Source of the DNA: Megachile rotundata
Lineage: Eukaryota; Arthropoda; Insecta; Hymenoptera; Megachilidae
Direction of reading: 5' to 3'
Length of the DNA stretch: 64,000 bases
NCBI RefSeq assembly: GCF_050947335.1
Contig: NC_134983.1
Span: forward strand, 6,944,001 to 7,008,000
In this document: positions 36,831 to 50,800 of the stretch, piece by piece
Layout: each line of letters begins with the position of its first letter
Numbering within the stretch: position 1 is the stretch's first letter
Translations under genes and position numbers: made by a program
Notes under the pieces: model-generated
Databases searched by the model: none
What the model saw: the letters and a program-made list of their open reading frames with translations, nothing else
What the model was told of the DNA's origin: nothing

Positions 36831-39800
36831 ATGGCAGAACAACAACAATCACCACCTGACTTTAAACGTATGTCCTTAGATAAGATTATTGAAGCGATGA
36901 CTTCAGATTTGGAAAGTTCTAATGGTCATTATGTTCACTTTGGTATAAATCCGCAACAAACTACAACCCATAATTGGGGAGATTATTCTTCAAGTCAAAC
37001 AAGACATTATATTACTAGCCAGACTCCACATTCTAATCCATCCACGATGCAACCAATGACTCCAATGAATAGTCCTTTATATGTGCACGACATGTCAAAT
37101 TATGAGTCTACGGCTGATTCAATTTACTTTCCATCACAAGCAGTAAATCATTTAGGTATAAATGAAAATAATGACTTAATTGGTACAATAGATGTTGGTG
37201 GAGGTAATTATATTAATGTAATTTATGGAAATGCTTCACAAATCATGGCAGAACAATGTCAGCTTTCAAACATAACATCCTATAGAAATCAAAATATCAT
37301 TGGTCAAGAATATGGTCTTTTTAACGATCGACATATTACAGTACCATCTGAAATGCCAACTCAAAATTTTAATGGAAAACAATTGATTGATAATTTAGTT
37401 GGTAATTGGGTACCAAATCAGTCTGGTACATATAGTCCTTTCGGTAGTTCTCCAAATGTAACTCCAGTACCACAGTTGAATGTAGACGTCAGAGAACCTG
37501 AAGGATTACCTAGAAATTCAATAGAATCTCAATATAAGAAACCTCGTGTGGTAGCAGAAGTAAAACCTATGCGTCCATCTTATTCTGATGTTTTGACAAA
37601 ATCTGCACCAACACCTCCATCTCCTTTAACAGTTCAATCTATAAAACCAAAAACAGAATCCATAAATAAAAAAATTTCTAATAAAAATTCAAAGAACAAA
37701 TCTAAGTCTGCTGCATTAAAGAGGCAAAATTCATCTGGTAGTGATGATCACAATTCTCCAAAAATGCAAATACCACGAAAAGTTTTAGAGAAGAATAACT
37801 CAAATCTACCAAGACGCTGGGTATCGTTAGACAATCTTGGCTCTCCAACTGAATCTCATGAAATAAACACTTTTGATAGATCTACTCAATTTGAGAAGAA
37901 AAAAGTTTCTAAAACGCCAAAAAAGGCAGAGAAGGGAGAAACACTTAATAATTCAAAAATTCAAAATAATAATCCTAAATCTACAGGAAATATTCTCAAA
38001 CGACCTATACAAATAAATAATAATTTGAATACAACCAATACTTCCAGTCAAACTGTTTCACCTGAAAAAATAGAGAAAAATCAACAAACTGTTAATAAAA
38101 TAAATAAAGAAGAGAAAAAAGTTACCAAGGAAAAGAATTCAAAACGTTTTCAAACTGAAAAGGCACAGCAAATTAAGAAAGCACAACGAAATCGTAGAAG
38201 AGAGAATAGGGAATCTCCAGTTAAAGATTTATGTAAAAATTTAAATAAATATGCCAATCGCTGGATTAAAATCGGTTTAAAAATATTTCATTGGCTACTG
38301 CACTTGGTATCTGATGTAGTTAGTATGAGTGCCAATCTGATGATTCAACTGTAAGTAAAATTTAATATAAAAAATATTACTATTCACATTTTACAATACC
38401 AAACAATATTTAACAAATATAATGGGTACCCATTCAGTATATCATTAGACACCTAAAGTAAAATTTTATTTGAACCTGAACTGAATTTTGAACTGTTAGT
38501 ATTTAAAATATGCTGTACACTGAAAAGTATAAAGTAGCAAAATAGTAGTATGTATAATAATACAGTAGTAAATAGTAGTATAAGTAGTATAGTAATATAG
38601 TATAGCAGTGGAATAATGAAATAATTAAACGGCAAAGCAAGATTGCATCAGAACTCAACATACATAACTCTGATCTCGAGCAAAAAAATATTAAAGTGAA
38701 ACAATTAATAATAAAATATTAATACTTTATACATATCAAATAATTTTTCAAGTAAATTAAATAATGTGTATTATATGTTTTAGTGGTAAATGTGGATGGT
38801 ATCATACAATATTATATTTAAAATATTCATGGGTATACATGGCTGTAGCATTTTCTAAAATACGTATTTTAAATGCTGTTGGTAAACAATTAGATGATTG
38901 GTTTGGAAATAGTAAATTTGCATTTTGGCGTAAAATAAAAGCTAAAAGTGAAGAGAAAGAAGAAAATAGTAATTGGATACGAGGTGGTCTCGAGAGTAAT
39001 ATTGCATTACCTAGTACTGGTGAAGAAGCTATGAAAAGATTATTAGCTTGCAAAGGAAAAGATCCATATAGTATACTTGGTGTAACACCAACATGTTCGG
39101 ATGATGATATTAAAAAGTATTACAAGAGACAAGCTTTCTTAGTGCATCCTGACAAAAATAATCAACCTGGTGCTGAAGAGGCATTCAAGATACTCGTACA
39201 CGCATTTGATATAATTGGTGAACCGGTATTATATACGTTTTATATTTATTCTTATAAATTTAAAAAAAAAAGTATGTCTTTTTACACTATGATAATTATG
39301 GTTGCATTGCACTTTAAATATTTTAGGAACGAAGACAAGCATTTGATCAAACTAGACAAGTTGAAGCAGCTTGGGGTGAATTAAGCGATTTGCTCTCTCA
39401 ACTTCATAGAAAGATGGAACAAGCGGCAAATACGATAAGATGTACAAATTGTGGTCTAAGGCACAAGAGAATTCCTACACAACGCCCTTGTTACGCAGCA
39501 CGATTTTGTGCTCAATGTAAAATACGCCATAGCGCAAGAGAAGTAAGTACTAAAATGGCGTGTAAACCAAATATTTCTCGACTGTACTTTTAATTAGATT
39601 GGTCAAATTGATAGGGAGATATCTGGGCAGAATCTCGTTTAATGGGTTTTCTTTGGCATTATTATGCCTGTATGGAGGGTGCAGTGTATGATGTTACTGA
39701 TTGGGCAGCTTGTCAAGCTGGTAATTTGAAACATCTGAGAGCAAATACGCATAGTGTCCAATATAGAATTGTCTTAGGTCAGCGGCCACCGTCGCAAACA

Positions 39801-40083
39801 AACGTCAATAATAATAAAAAACGTCAACAAATAGACCCAAATACAAGGTACCATTATTTGGAATAATTATAATTAAATTTATAGTATATTCATATAATTA
39901 TAAAGTTTGCTAACAAATATACAATACTTCAAATTGTTTTTTATTTTGAACAGCGAAGCAGATTTTGAAGACTTTTTAAATAATTTGTACAATCATAGCA
40001 AGACCGGAACCTCAAGCACATCAGCAGATCAAAATTCTTTTAGAGGGGACTGCAAGCGCCGTAAAACTAAACGTAAGAAGTAA
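36831..40083 (+). CDS. DNAJC14: DNAJC14-like J-domain membrane protein
   Basis: Five coding exons: 36831-38350, 38784-39225, 39327-39542, 39615-39847 and 39954-40083, with matching phases, for 846 residues plus TAA. An acceptor TTATAG at 36811-36816 precedes the ATG, so a non-coding 5' exon is expected upstream. Residues 1-450 are Ser/Asn/Lys-rich and disordered. Hydrophobic segments near 485-535 (WLLHLVSDVVSMSANLMIQL, then LYLKYSWVYMAVAF) predict membrane insertion. The J domain runs about 600-665 with DPYSILGV and the catalytic HPD at 628-630. After it come a Cys pair region (CTNC and CAQCKIRH) that could bind zinc, the WAESRLMGFLWHYYACMEG segment and a Lys/Arg-rich tail. This order is that of DNAJC14 (human about 702 aa), an ER-membrane Hsp70 co-chaperone known to bind the dopamine D1 receptor. 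The longer N-terminus is the only oddity. Confidence 0.9.
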
Positions 40084-43000
40084 AAATTATGGCAAGTTAC
40101 TTCCTAATTCTTTAGTATCTTTCGTATATAATTATACAATAATATACATACTTCTCTAATGACTTCTTATATTTTTTCTTCAATATGAGTATAGATAACA
40201 TTCAGTGACTTTAGCACAATATTAAAAATACTGAATAGAGCAAACTTGGAAAAATATATGTATGTAATTTTTGCCTCCAAAAACAATGATTTTACTTTTC
40301 TGCAACAGAAGTAGTTGCAAAACTTTTAGAAGTGTATATATTTATTCGAAACTGATGAAGAGTAATGTTTATTTAATAAATATAAACTGAATGTTCATTT
40401 AAAATTAAGACAGTTGTGTAAAAAGTAATCATTTTAATCATTGATTTATGTAGGACAACAACGTGTACTTTTTTTAATGATTATAATTAATAAAGTATAC
40501 CTCTTCAGTGTATTTTAAAATGCAAAGATTTATAATTAATATAAAGTTGAAGATATAACAAACATACCAGCAGTGTTAAAGTATATTGTAAATTACAGTT
40601 TTAAAAGCAAGACAAGAAAAATTCTTAAATTAAATAAGATGAGAATCTTAAATATAAATTATTTCCACAAAATTAAGAACACAAAAATTCTTGATGAATC
40701 AAATTATTAGAGAGGAAACTTTCAAAAGCAGTTTAATACCACTCAAGACAAATTAACTTTCAGTAAAATTAATTAATTCTAAACATAATACTCAAATAGA
40801 AGTGTTAGAATAGTATTTTAACATAATATGCAAAATGAAGCTGCAGTAAGTAGTTTTAAGGATTTGTTTCTTAATTTAGAAAAATCGAAAAGCAATGAAA
40901 AAAGTTCAGAGTCATTTTATCCGAAAATTCCTCTAATAACGTGTCAACTTCTCATAGATTACTGTATATCAGCTAATGTTATCTATAAACTGTAATCATC
41001 ATGCAATATAAGTGGAAATTACTTTTAATTATAAGTTGTATTAATTTTTATAATATCTTCTCAATTTGTTCATTTTTTCAATAAAAATTGAAATGTTAGT
41101 TCTTGTATATAGATAATATGTACAAGTATAATCAATATAAGAAACATTGATTAAAATTGTTTAAATATGTTTATTATTTTTAGAAGGTAAAAAGATATTA
41201 GAGAAAAATTGTATACAAATGACGATTGCGATGATAAAAAAGAATCTTCTTGAAATTCTTGTTCAAAAATATTAAGCTCACTATTTTTCCTTCAAATAAA
41301 GTATATTTTCTATCAAATTTTTGTAATACAGGTCAAATTATTTCAAAGGAATGCTGTAATATGTTCTTGTGACTATTTAATCTGAAAATATTTTCTTATA
41401 CCTAAGTCGATTATTTAATTAGAAACAGCTTAATAGTCAAACTGGATCAACATTACAATATAACAGATACTCAACATATAATTAAGTCATCATTTGTAAC
41501 TGTACAAATTCAAACTGAATTATTTTATTAGATGAAGTTAAAACAGATTGTTCTAGAGTGCTTCTCAGATGAACGGAACGTCCGCGCATTTACTGACCTT
41601 GAGACGTTCACTAATTGCCTAAAACAGACATGATCAAGTGGTGGCTCGTAAGCTACAGTATGCTGCTATCCTTTCTTCTTCTGTTGAGTAATAAGAGAAT
41701 AATCCTGATCATATCTACTATTTGTTCATCCTCCGCTCTTTATTCATGAAGAGTAGCTTGCTAATATGCAACTCAGCCTCCAAAATTGGAAGGGAATTTT
41801 AATTTATAGGTGATAGGGTTTCATGATTTACTTGATAAGAGTAATAAATTCAGTATACACTACATCATTCGCCATGTCCTTATTAAAGTTGCACACTCTA
41901 TAATAACACAGCGGGCTATTTCGTACATAGTATGCTTTCGATCTTACTTCTACTTCTCATCCAGAAACATCTGGACTTCATCCTGAAATAATCGAAGATA
42001 TTCGCACTCTCGGAGGAATTCTATCTTGGTTTGAGATCTTTTGCGTCTTTATGTGGAACGTCCATATTTCTGCATTTTCTATAATACATCTCATCGGTAG
42101 GAGAAGTTGAACTTACTTCTCAAATTATAGAACTTTGTAACAGCTACCGGATGTTAGAATATTTTAGTATGATAAGTATGCTTTAGTATGTTTAACAAAG
42201 TGGCAGAGCACTACAAAGAACAATATAACATGTTTTACATGTTATTTAGCAGAACAAACTTTTTCAGTTACTTTATACATGTTCATCCTTTTCTTCAGGA
42301 TCTTCTAATTTATCTAATGATTCCAAACTTTTAGCTGTTTTTATAAATGTATAATTTACTGGAAATATTTTTATATCCATAAATGAAATTTTTTTATTTC
42401 CTTTTACATATTACAATTGTTATAGAAATTATGAGACTTATTAACATAGTATGTCTCCAACATTACCACACTGAGCAGTGTGTGCTTCCATAAACAAATC
42501 ATTTAATTGAATTAAATTATATTAATGAAAATATTTGCAGATTAGATGGTCACAATAATATTTTATACTATATGGATACTGTAGAAATCATTTGTTTGAA
42601 ATCATTTAACTTTTTCTTCAGGTATTTCATTCTAAGTAATAAAATTATTTAATGTTTTTATTTAATTGCTCTATTTAATGTATTAACATAATAACAGTAT
42701 CTCTTGTGATCTCTGAACATTTGTAATTGGTAGTATGAAAACTAGATGATTGGCGTACATGAAACAAGACTGATTTTTTCTCTCTGTATTCATAAATTAT
42801 ATACTAGATAGAACTTTTTGAAATAATTCTTTTTATGTTTAAAATATTCTTTGACATTTCAAATTAAAAAAGAATGAAAAAAATTTTATTTTTTAGATTC
42901 AATGCAAATATTACAATTACTAATTAAATTGAAAACTGAAAGTAATTGTGATGTAAAAATTTCATTCTGCATTATACAAAGTAAATTATAAATGATAGTA

Positions 43001-43905
43001 GAATAATTTATAGAATAATATTAAGATATCTATAGATATGTATCAATGTATATTATTTTAAAAGTTTATTTATGTTTTACTTGTAAAATAATAATGTTGT
43101 GCAATTCTTTGTATGTGCAGATGAAATTATATATGTGTATCATACAAGTTTTAGGATGAAGATACATATTACACATAAAACTTACAAATTTTAGTATAAA
43201 TATAGTAAAATATTTTTAACCAATATCTTGCTATCTGTTACATGAAAAATTAATAAGATTGTCTTTGTGCTTAAACTCATAATAAAACGCTTTTATGTAA
43301 TTTGTAGTTATTTTTATCTATTCCTGTTAAAAATTTTCTTTTGTATGTGCACTGAATTATTTATAAATCAATTTTAAATTAATTTATATGCAAAAATGTT
43401 GTTATTTTTACATTATATAATTACAAAAAATTTGCAAACCAGAATTGACATTTGTAATTATTTGCAGCATCTTTAATGTTTTTATTTTTATAAAAATAAC
43501 ATAATATTGTAAAAATGAATCATTTTATCTTCCATCTTCAATGCTTTATGATGGACAATAAACTTCATGAATTTTGAAGATGTTCATTTTACAAGATATC
43601 TTGAAATATAAGCTTGCATATCATGTATGCACTTATTGAAATTATAATTATAGCTAATTCAATATATCATAATTTAGTTATTCATGTAATATTAATTCAG
43701 ATAAAAAAACAATAAATCTTTTAAAGTCAACCTTATTCATATATTTTCGTATATTTTGTTATGAAAACTAAAATTGAACATATACACTGTAAAATATTTG
43801 TACATGTAATCATCTTTAATATAACAATGTAACTTTATCATAAAAATATGGAAAAAAGATGTCAGTAATATGTTACAAGGCACAAATATTAAATTAGATT
43901 GAGTT
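40084..43905. other. Intergenic region with one GC-elevated patch
   Basis: Mostly AT-rich DNA. At about 41545-42160 the composition becomes richer in GC (for example GAACGGAACGTCCGCGC), with short minus-strand frames broken by a single stop. I could not join them to a gene or recognise a domain. It may be a non-coding RNA, a decayed mobile element or a conserved regulatory block. Confidence 0.4.
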
Positions 43906-44529
43906 TCAGTCAAACACTCCTTCTAAAAATACAAGTGCATCAACATTATCAATTGCTCTTTCTACATCTCTCTTTTGTATTGTCTTTTTTTTCATTTGTG
44001 CAGTATACTTATATGATTCTTTAGTAAGGGAATCAATAAAAAGTTCCTGTAATAAGAAACAAAGTCAGGAACATGAAATATTTATGACAAAAATAAGAAG
44101 TTAGGCTTTATATTTACTATATTGAATTGTGTTACATTTTGTATTCAATCTTATACATAATAACACTATTCAATTTGCATTTTCATATTCGTAAAATCCA
44201 TTTTTTAATATCACTATAACTGACAAATATAATATTAAAAACAATATAATGTTTTCCATTCACAAATCAATAAAATAATTATTAATTACCGTAGATTTTG
44301 TAATTAAGAAAACTGCTTCTTGGTTAATCATGTTTACTTCGGGATCCATTTTTATAATTGTTTTTATTCTACCTAGTGGTAACTTCACTAACTTTTCTTT
44401 TTGTTCTTCATCGGCTCGGATATTTTCGACTTCTTCTTGAGAATCTTGAGAATTTTCTCCACCAATACTGTTATTACTTTCGTTCAATTTTTTTTCACTT
44501 GCACTTCCTTCGCTTTCAAAATTTGCCAT
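43906..44529 (-). CDS. POLE4: DNA polymerase epsilon subunit 4 (histone-fold)
   Basis: Two exons on the minus strand: 44529-44290 and 44046-43906, phase 0 junction, for 126 residues plus TGA (human POLE4 is 117). An acidic, Ser/Asn/Glu-rich N-terminus of about 48 residues is followed by KLPLGRIKTIIKMDPEVNMI, QEAVFLITKST, ELFIDSLTKESYKYT, KKTIQKRDVERAIDNVD and the C-terminal ALVFLEGVFD. This is the H2A/NF-YC-like histone fold of POLE4 in full. POLE4 pairs with POLE3 in the leading-strand polymerase epsilon holoenzyme and chaperones H3-H4 at forks. The gene is head to head with the unrecognised gene starting at 45061, about 530 bp away, so a shared promoter is possible. Confidence 0.93.
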
Positions 44530-45060
44530 ATTTGTATCCGTTTATATCTCATTCCACAGGAGCATACATGAGAATACCAAAAAATTCCCGCAGTTCTAAC
44601 GAAGTACAAAATCTTTCCACGTGCTGCTTTTGCTTTCGTGACTATATACGTAACGAGGAAAAATCATTGCGCTTTTTTGTAATCTATCTTGAACTCATGA
44701 TTTATGGTCTATCTCGAACGGAGCACTATGAAGTTCAATGTTTATTATTTAATAATTGTTTACAGTAAATTTAATTGTACGTTTACTTAAAGTACAAATT
44801 ATAATATTTAACCGGAATTTGATTATATTCTACAAACATAAATTTATCTAAGAGAAAACGGATCCTCAGAACTTGCTGTCAATGATTGCAAATTACAACT
44901 ATTGTTAAAATCAACCAACATGGAAAATTATACCAAGGAATATAATTTTTTCGTATATATAAAGGAATATAATGTTACAGTTTCAACGTTATGAGATTTA
45001 ACAGTTTGTTTTATTTATTTGAAACATATAATCTAACTAATTATATTGCTTAATGATAAA

Positions 45061-46261
45061 ATGAGTAATCAATTACAAACTTCAACTAGTTTGCAGAAAA
45101 CTGCAGTGTCTAATTCTCAAAAGAAAAATTCCAACTTCAGTGTTAAAAGAAAATGTTATGAATTATTTTTTAGTTGTTTTAAAAACGTTCATAAAAGAGA
45201 ATTCAATGAAGATATAAATCATCATTTTAATAAATATGATTATATTGTAGAAAAACTAGTTGTTAAACGTGTACCATCTATCTTTCTTGAAATATCTGTA
45301 AGCGCATCAGAAACAAATGATGAAAATTTTATCAAGAATATTCAACCATCATTAGTAAAAATGAATACTGTGGATCCTAATAAATCAAAATCTCAGCCAT
45401 TAATACATTCTTCTAAAGATTCAAATGACAATACAATACCTGCAAACGTTGTTAATAACTCTTTGAAAATTGATTCAAACATAATTATACCAAACAAAAG
45501 TAACAACAAACTTGCATCACCTATTAACCATGATACTAGTGTAATTGAACTAATGAATTCTTTGACAAGTTTACATCCTGATTTGAAAGAATGTGAAAGA
45601 CCACCTAAAGATCCATGTCCTTTAATCACACCTATAAATGAAACTGAGTTATCTGGAAATACTGAGAAAATTCCATCAATTACAAGATTTTCAAGTAATA
45701 GCAATGCAAGTCAAAAGCAAGAAATGATGAAATCCAAAACTTATGTTTTAGAGCCTTTTTTATTACAAAAAGGTTTAGAGCTTTTCATACATTAGCTACC
45801 TTCAAGAAACTTAAAGTTAATTTTTATCCATTTCCAGAATTTGGAGATGTAAAATCTCCAGTTATGAAGTCAAAAAATAAACAGAGAATTTATTATTCAA
45901 TACATGATACATATTTCAATGAATTTCAAGATAATTATACTTGTAATAAGAAAGAAACATTTGTTGTTCAACGTGATCAAGGTATGCTCTATAGCTTTAA
46001 AAATTTTGCAAGATTTTTAATAACACAAATCAAATGAACACAGACAACTCTACTGAGAAGTTCAAACAAATTCTAAATAAGTTGCAACAAAATCAACAAG
46101 TTTTGACAAATGAATCTAAAGTACTTGGTAAGAGTATTACAAACAATAATGTATTAGATACAACATTAAGATGGAAAATCATTGTGAAGCATTTTAAAAC
46201 GAAGCAATCAAATATATATAATTCATCTCTGAAAACTAATAAGTATTTCAGTGTAAATTAA
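45061..46261 (+). CDS. Unrecognised Asn/Ser/Lys-rich protein, three exons
   Basis: Preferred model: 45061-45694, 45796-45981 and 46044-46261 (all phase 1 junctions), 345 residues plus TAA. The ATG at 45061 is the first in frame; the open frame upstream has no other ATG. Exon 1 holds a Cys/Phe-rich KRKCYELFFSCFKNVHKREF segment near residue 32 and VEKLVVKRVPSIFLEISVSA near 66, then Asn/Ser-rich sequence. Exon 2 reads FKKLKVNFYPFPEFGDV and IHDTYFNEFQDNYTCNKKE, and exon 3 is helical and Gln/Lys-rich. If the 101-bp intron 45695-45795 is retained, the first frame runs on to TAG at 45793-45795, giving a shorter protein. Reading straight through would instead need a one-base frameshift near the T/A homopolymers at 45755-45771. 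No family was recognised; a fast-evolving protein is inferred. Confidence 0.6.
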
Positions 46262-47852
46262 TGTATTTAATTTTGTGTATGCACAACTGATTTATAACCA
46301 TTTTTATAATAAATTTAAATTATTGATTTATTTTCATAAACAGTTATAAACGTTCATCAAATCAAGATAGACTTTGGTTAAGATCGAATTGACTTTGGAG
46401 GCCTCATACGACGAAACTGTGAAACCAACAATCCTTGTTTCTTTTACATTGTATTGTATATTGTAGAGGAATGACAGGGGCAGCACACATGTTAGGGTTG
46501 GGATAAAATGCGATTACATTGTTCACAAATTTTGGAACAAAGAAGTATTTCTTTATGCTTTCTTTTTAAATATTCTTTGTATAGTTGTACAAGATACAAC
46601 AGAATCCAATTTTATAGTTTGAATTCGAAAACTTTATGCATATACAGTTTTGTATATTTACATACTTTTGGTTTTAATAAACATAATCTATTTTTTATAA
46701 ACGTTTCTTAAAGCTGGTATATGTTTTTAATAAGACTTGTCTACGTTGCTATATACGTAGTTTTCATTGCAGCTAGTTTAAAGTTCAATGGTCTGTTCAT
46801 ATTGTATATTGATAAGGTATAAATGTCTTTATTTCACCTGGAATGAAATAGAAAGAGGTAGACAGAGAAATTCAATTGATGAATGCGTCATACTGAAGCG
46901 CTTGATGTGTGGAGGTGCAGAAATTGGTGGAGAAAACGTTACGCTTATTAATCAAGAGAAATACGTTTAACAAGGGAACATTAAATTCATTTTTGTTCAC
47001 CTTGTATGTAGCCAATATAGTGAAAAGAGTATTGTAGTGGACAATGTTATATGAGTAGTGGGATCCCTACTGAAGTTAGCTGAGTTTGTTGAGTATGATC
47101 TTTCGTTGAGTATTAAAAGTTGATAAGAGCAAAATAACACATTATAGAATGCTTGGAAATTCGTATACACAATTACAATTCTTTAAACGTTTTATTGTCT
47201 AAATAATACATACTGAAAGAATAAAACTTTTACGTTCAACTAAGCATCGATCATCATACGTTATTTAATTATTTAGTAATTACCTAAGTATAATTTTGTT
47301 ACATTATATTCGGTATTATTGTGTAATCAAATTTATTGAACATGAAAAATATAAATAATATTGAATTCTAAATTTTGCGTTATATACAACATTTTTAAGA
47401 AAATTATGTACGGTGTGTTTATTATATGCGTGCATATAAATTTCGTAAAAAGCATGACTTTAATACGTCATGAATATTCAGTTTCCTTAACAATGAATTA
47501 ACTCTCAAACTACTTTTATATATCTTTTATGTATACATCAAATTTTTGTTATTATTTAATCTATTATTATATATAGAAGAAAAATATTTGTTTTCATGGC
47601 GAATTTTTAGTTGAATTTTGTTATCAGTTTCCACTTATTGATTAAATTAATCGATGAAAATTTTATTCACTGTATAGAAATCATTTCTTTCTAGGAGTTA
47701 ATGTCTATACGAATTTAATTTAACTATCGGATTTCACGACATAATAAATAAATACTCTGTCGAAACCAAATTTATCATCAGTACTGTATTGTGCTGTATC
47801 CATCTGTCTATGAATAAGGATCAACAGCAGTTAGCAGCTGGTAGCCGCAATA
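46262..47852. other. Intergenic spacer upstream of Elongin A
   Basis: AT-rich, with an AATAAA-type signal soon after the upstream gene and a modest GC rise at 46380-46500. The last 100 bp before 47853 look like the Elongin A 5' UTR (CAGCAGTTAGCAGCTGG palindrome-like stretch at about 47824-47842). No gene seen. Confidence 0.5.
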
Positions 47853-50800
47853 ATGTCTGTAGTGGATAAAATTAAGCACTATCAGCGAAATATTGAAAAA
47901 TGTGATGACAATGAGGATAGAGTATGTATTGCTGCACTAATTTTCGTCTTCTACGAACATATAATGATGAATACAGCTTCGGTATTTTATTAATGTCGTT
48001 GGGGTATAACCTAACGACGACGTCTAAACAAAGTTACGATCATGCCTAAATTAAATCAGTTATTGTTAAAAATTGATCATATATATCACAAAATAAATAT
48101 ATACATATATATATATTTCAAATAAAAATAAATTTTTGCAATATTTATTCCAATGTATTTTCATTTTGCTTTAATCCTTATATGAAACCAACCCTTTGGA
48201 GAAATTATTGTCTTATCTAATTATATTTTTACTAACCTCAGTACCAATATACTTATGTAAAAATGTTGGATGATAAAAAATATTTGTTTTTGCACAGCGA
48301 AGACTAATTCGTAATAGGCGTCATTATTAATTGATTTTATTTTTTCCAATTTCTTAATCCTTTGTTTGTGATTGTTTTGTTTTATGAAGTAAAAAATTGA
48401 TTTTAACATATCTTTTCTTAAATACATTGCAGATACTACATTGCATTTCAAAGTTATCTAATTTGCCAGTGACGGTGCAACATTTACAAGAAACTGGTGT
48501 AGGACGTACAGTAAATGCTTTAAGAAAGTACGAAGGTGGAATCGGAGATGCTGCTAAGGCGCTTGTTGCAAAATGGAAAACAATGGTTGCTAATGAAGAA
48601 AGCAGCGAAGGTGAAGATGAAGATGAAGCATGTGTCCCTGATGTACCTGAAAGTTACAATGATAATCGAGAATCTCCCAAATCTGAAGAAAGTGCAGTGA
48701 GGTAAATTAAATTTTATTCTTCTTACAATCTATATATTGTATTCTTAAATTATGTTTGTTTTTAAAATTTTATGTAGCTGTATTGTATTGTATGTAATTT
48801 TAGACTTCATATATTAATTTAATAATTTATAATATATATTGAATTTGTTTCAAATATCTTTTCAGACACAAAAGTGAAGGTAGTGGAAAATATATGCATA
48901 GGCATAAGACAGAAAAAGCTGAAGTATCACATACATCACACAATAGTAAACATTCTTCTAAGCATGAATCAAAAGTAAAATCTGTGGAATCACAATCGAA
49001 AAGTAATTGTGATACCAAAATTTTAGATAATGATTTAGAAAAACAGAAGAAGTATGATAAACATAAACATATTCATAAACATGAATCAAGAAGTGATAAA
49101 AGATCTTCAAAAGATAATAAAAGTGCCTCTAAAAATGATGATACGCATGTTTCTAAATCACACAGTCATAACAAATCTGATAACTTAGAAAAATATTCCA
49201 ATAGGTCTTCCTGTAACAGTAGTTTATCTAAAAACAGTGAAGAAAATCATAAAAAACGTAAAAATGATGATTCAAATACTTCAAGGAAAGAAAGTAAACG
49301 AAGAAAAAATTCAGAAAGTGAGAACGAAGAAAGCAAATTTGATATATCTTCTAATTCTGAGAAGCATAATGTTAATTCTGCACTAGGCATAATTAAAATA
49401 AAAGAAGAACCCAAGGATAAAGAAGTATTAAACAAGCATGAAATTAAGCCTGAAATTAAGCATGAAAAGAAAGACTCGCAGGAGAAAGTAAAAGGAAGTT
49501 CTAGTAAACACAGAACTGATTCCTCTAGCAGCAAGTTAAAAGAAAGTGGAGACAAATATAAATATAAAAGCGAAACACACACATCATCTAGTAAAGATGA
49601 AACTAAAAAAGTTGATAGTCATTATTCTAATAAAGATTCTTCAGAATCGAAGTATAGTAACAGTTCCTCTCATGACAAACATTGTGATAAAAATAAAGAT
49701 AGAAGCAAGAAAAAGGAACACAAAGAAGGAAAAAGTAAACATGACAGTAAAAGTAGTAAAGAATCAAAGCATTCTAAACAGGGATCAAAGGAACCAAAGG
49801 AATTAGTGAAAATAAAACAAGAGATGAATGGTGATGAAGGAATAGATTGCCACTCTGGTTAGTTTAAAAATATTACTTTCACCGTAACTAAAAAAGACGG
49901 TTAAACGTTTATTTTTTTAAAATTATAATTGCGGAATAAATTTTGTTTATCGCTATATTAATTTCTCTAATTCGTTTCGTGTTATATAAATTGTTTATAT
50001 TTGAAATACATATAAAAAAAATTTTTTTTACAATTTCTAATAAATGGTAACACTTTGAATTTATATTCACCAGTATATTATTTTATGCACAGGAGCTAGT
50101 TTTGCAGAAGCGCTTGGCATGTGCACAATGGCTCAACTATCTAAAAAACGTAGTAATAATTCCCCAAGTTCAAGTTCAGCAAAAATAATCAAACCAGAAC
50201 AGTCAGTCACAAATAACAAAAAAACAACAAAAACTGAACCAGCAACCGAAACTTTACAAGTAATCAATATCAAATAGTTTTAATTTATGAGAATTGCATA
50301 TATAGTTACATTATTACCAATCTGCAAATTTTGAATAAATTTTATATATTATAAGTATTGACTAATTTTTTTTTTTTATAGCCACCATCTCTTCTATCAT
50401 CATCTGTAAAATTAGAACCTTTGAATGTAGATTTAGCATCTACACTACCTGAAATTAGTCCCAATTACAAACCACTGCCATATGTCAACCCTATTCATCG
50501 TAAAGAAGAAGATAAAGCTCTTACAGATGTGATGTATGTTAAAAACCAAAGGTATGTTTATAACATTAAGTAATTATATGAGAACATAACGGATATATTT
50601 CATTAATTCTAAAGTATTTATTAATACATAATAATAGTTGGGCTCCCGTCGCCGCAGATTTATTTGATGTCTTGAAATTGTAATACCACAAAAAAATAAG
50701 GATAAAAGTATATTATAAAAGTATAATGTAATGTGTACATTATATTTTACTATAAGTTTATTTAATGATAATTGTGGTAAAGTTATATTTGTCATTTAAA

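Noticed and set aside
44358..44768. 136-codon + strand frame
   Set aside because: It is the antisense shadow of POLE4 exon 1 and its promoter.
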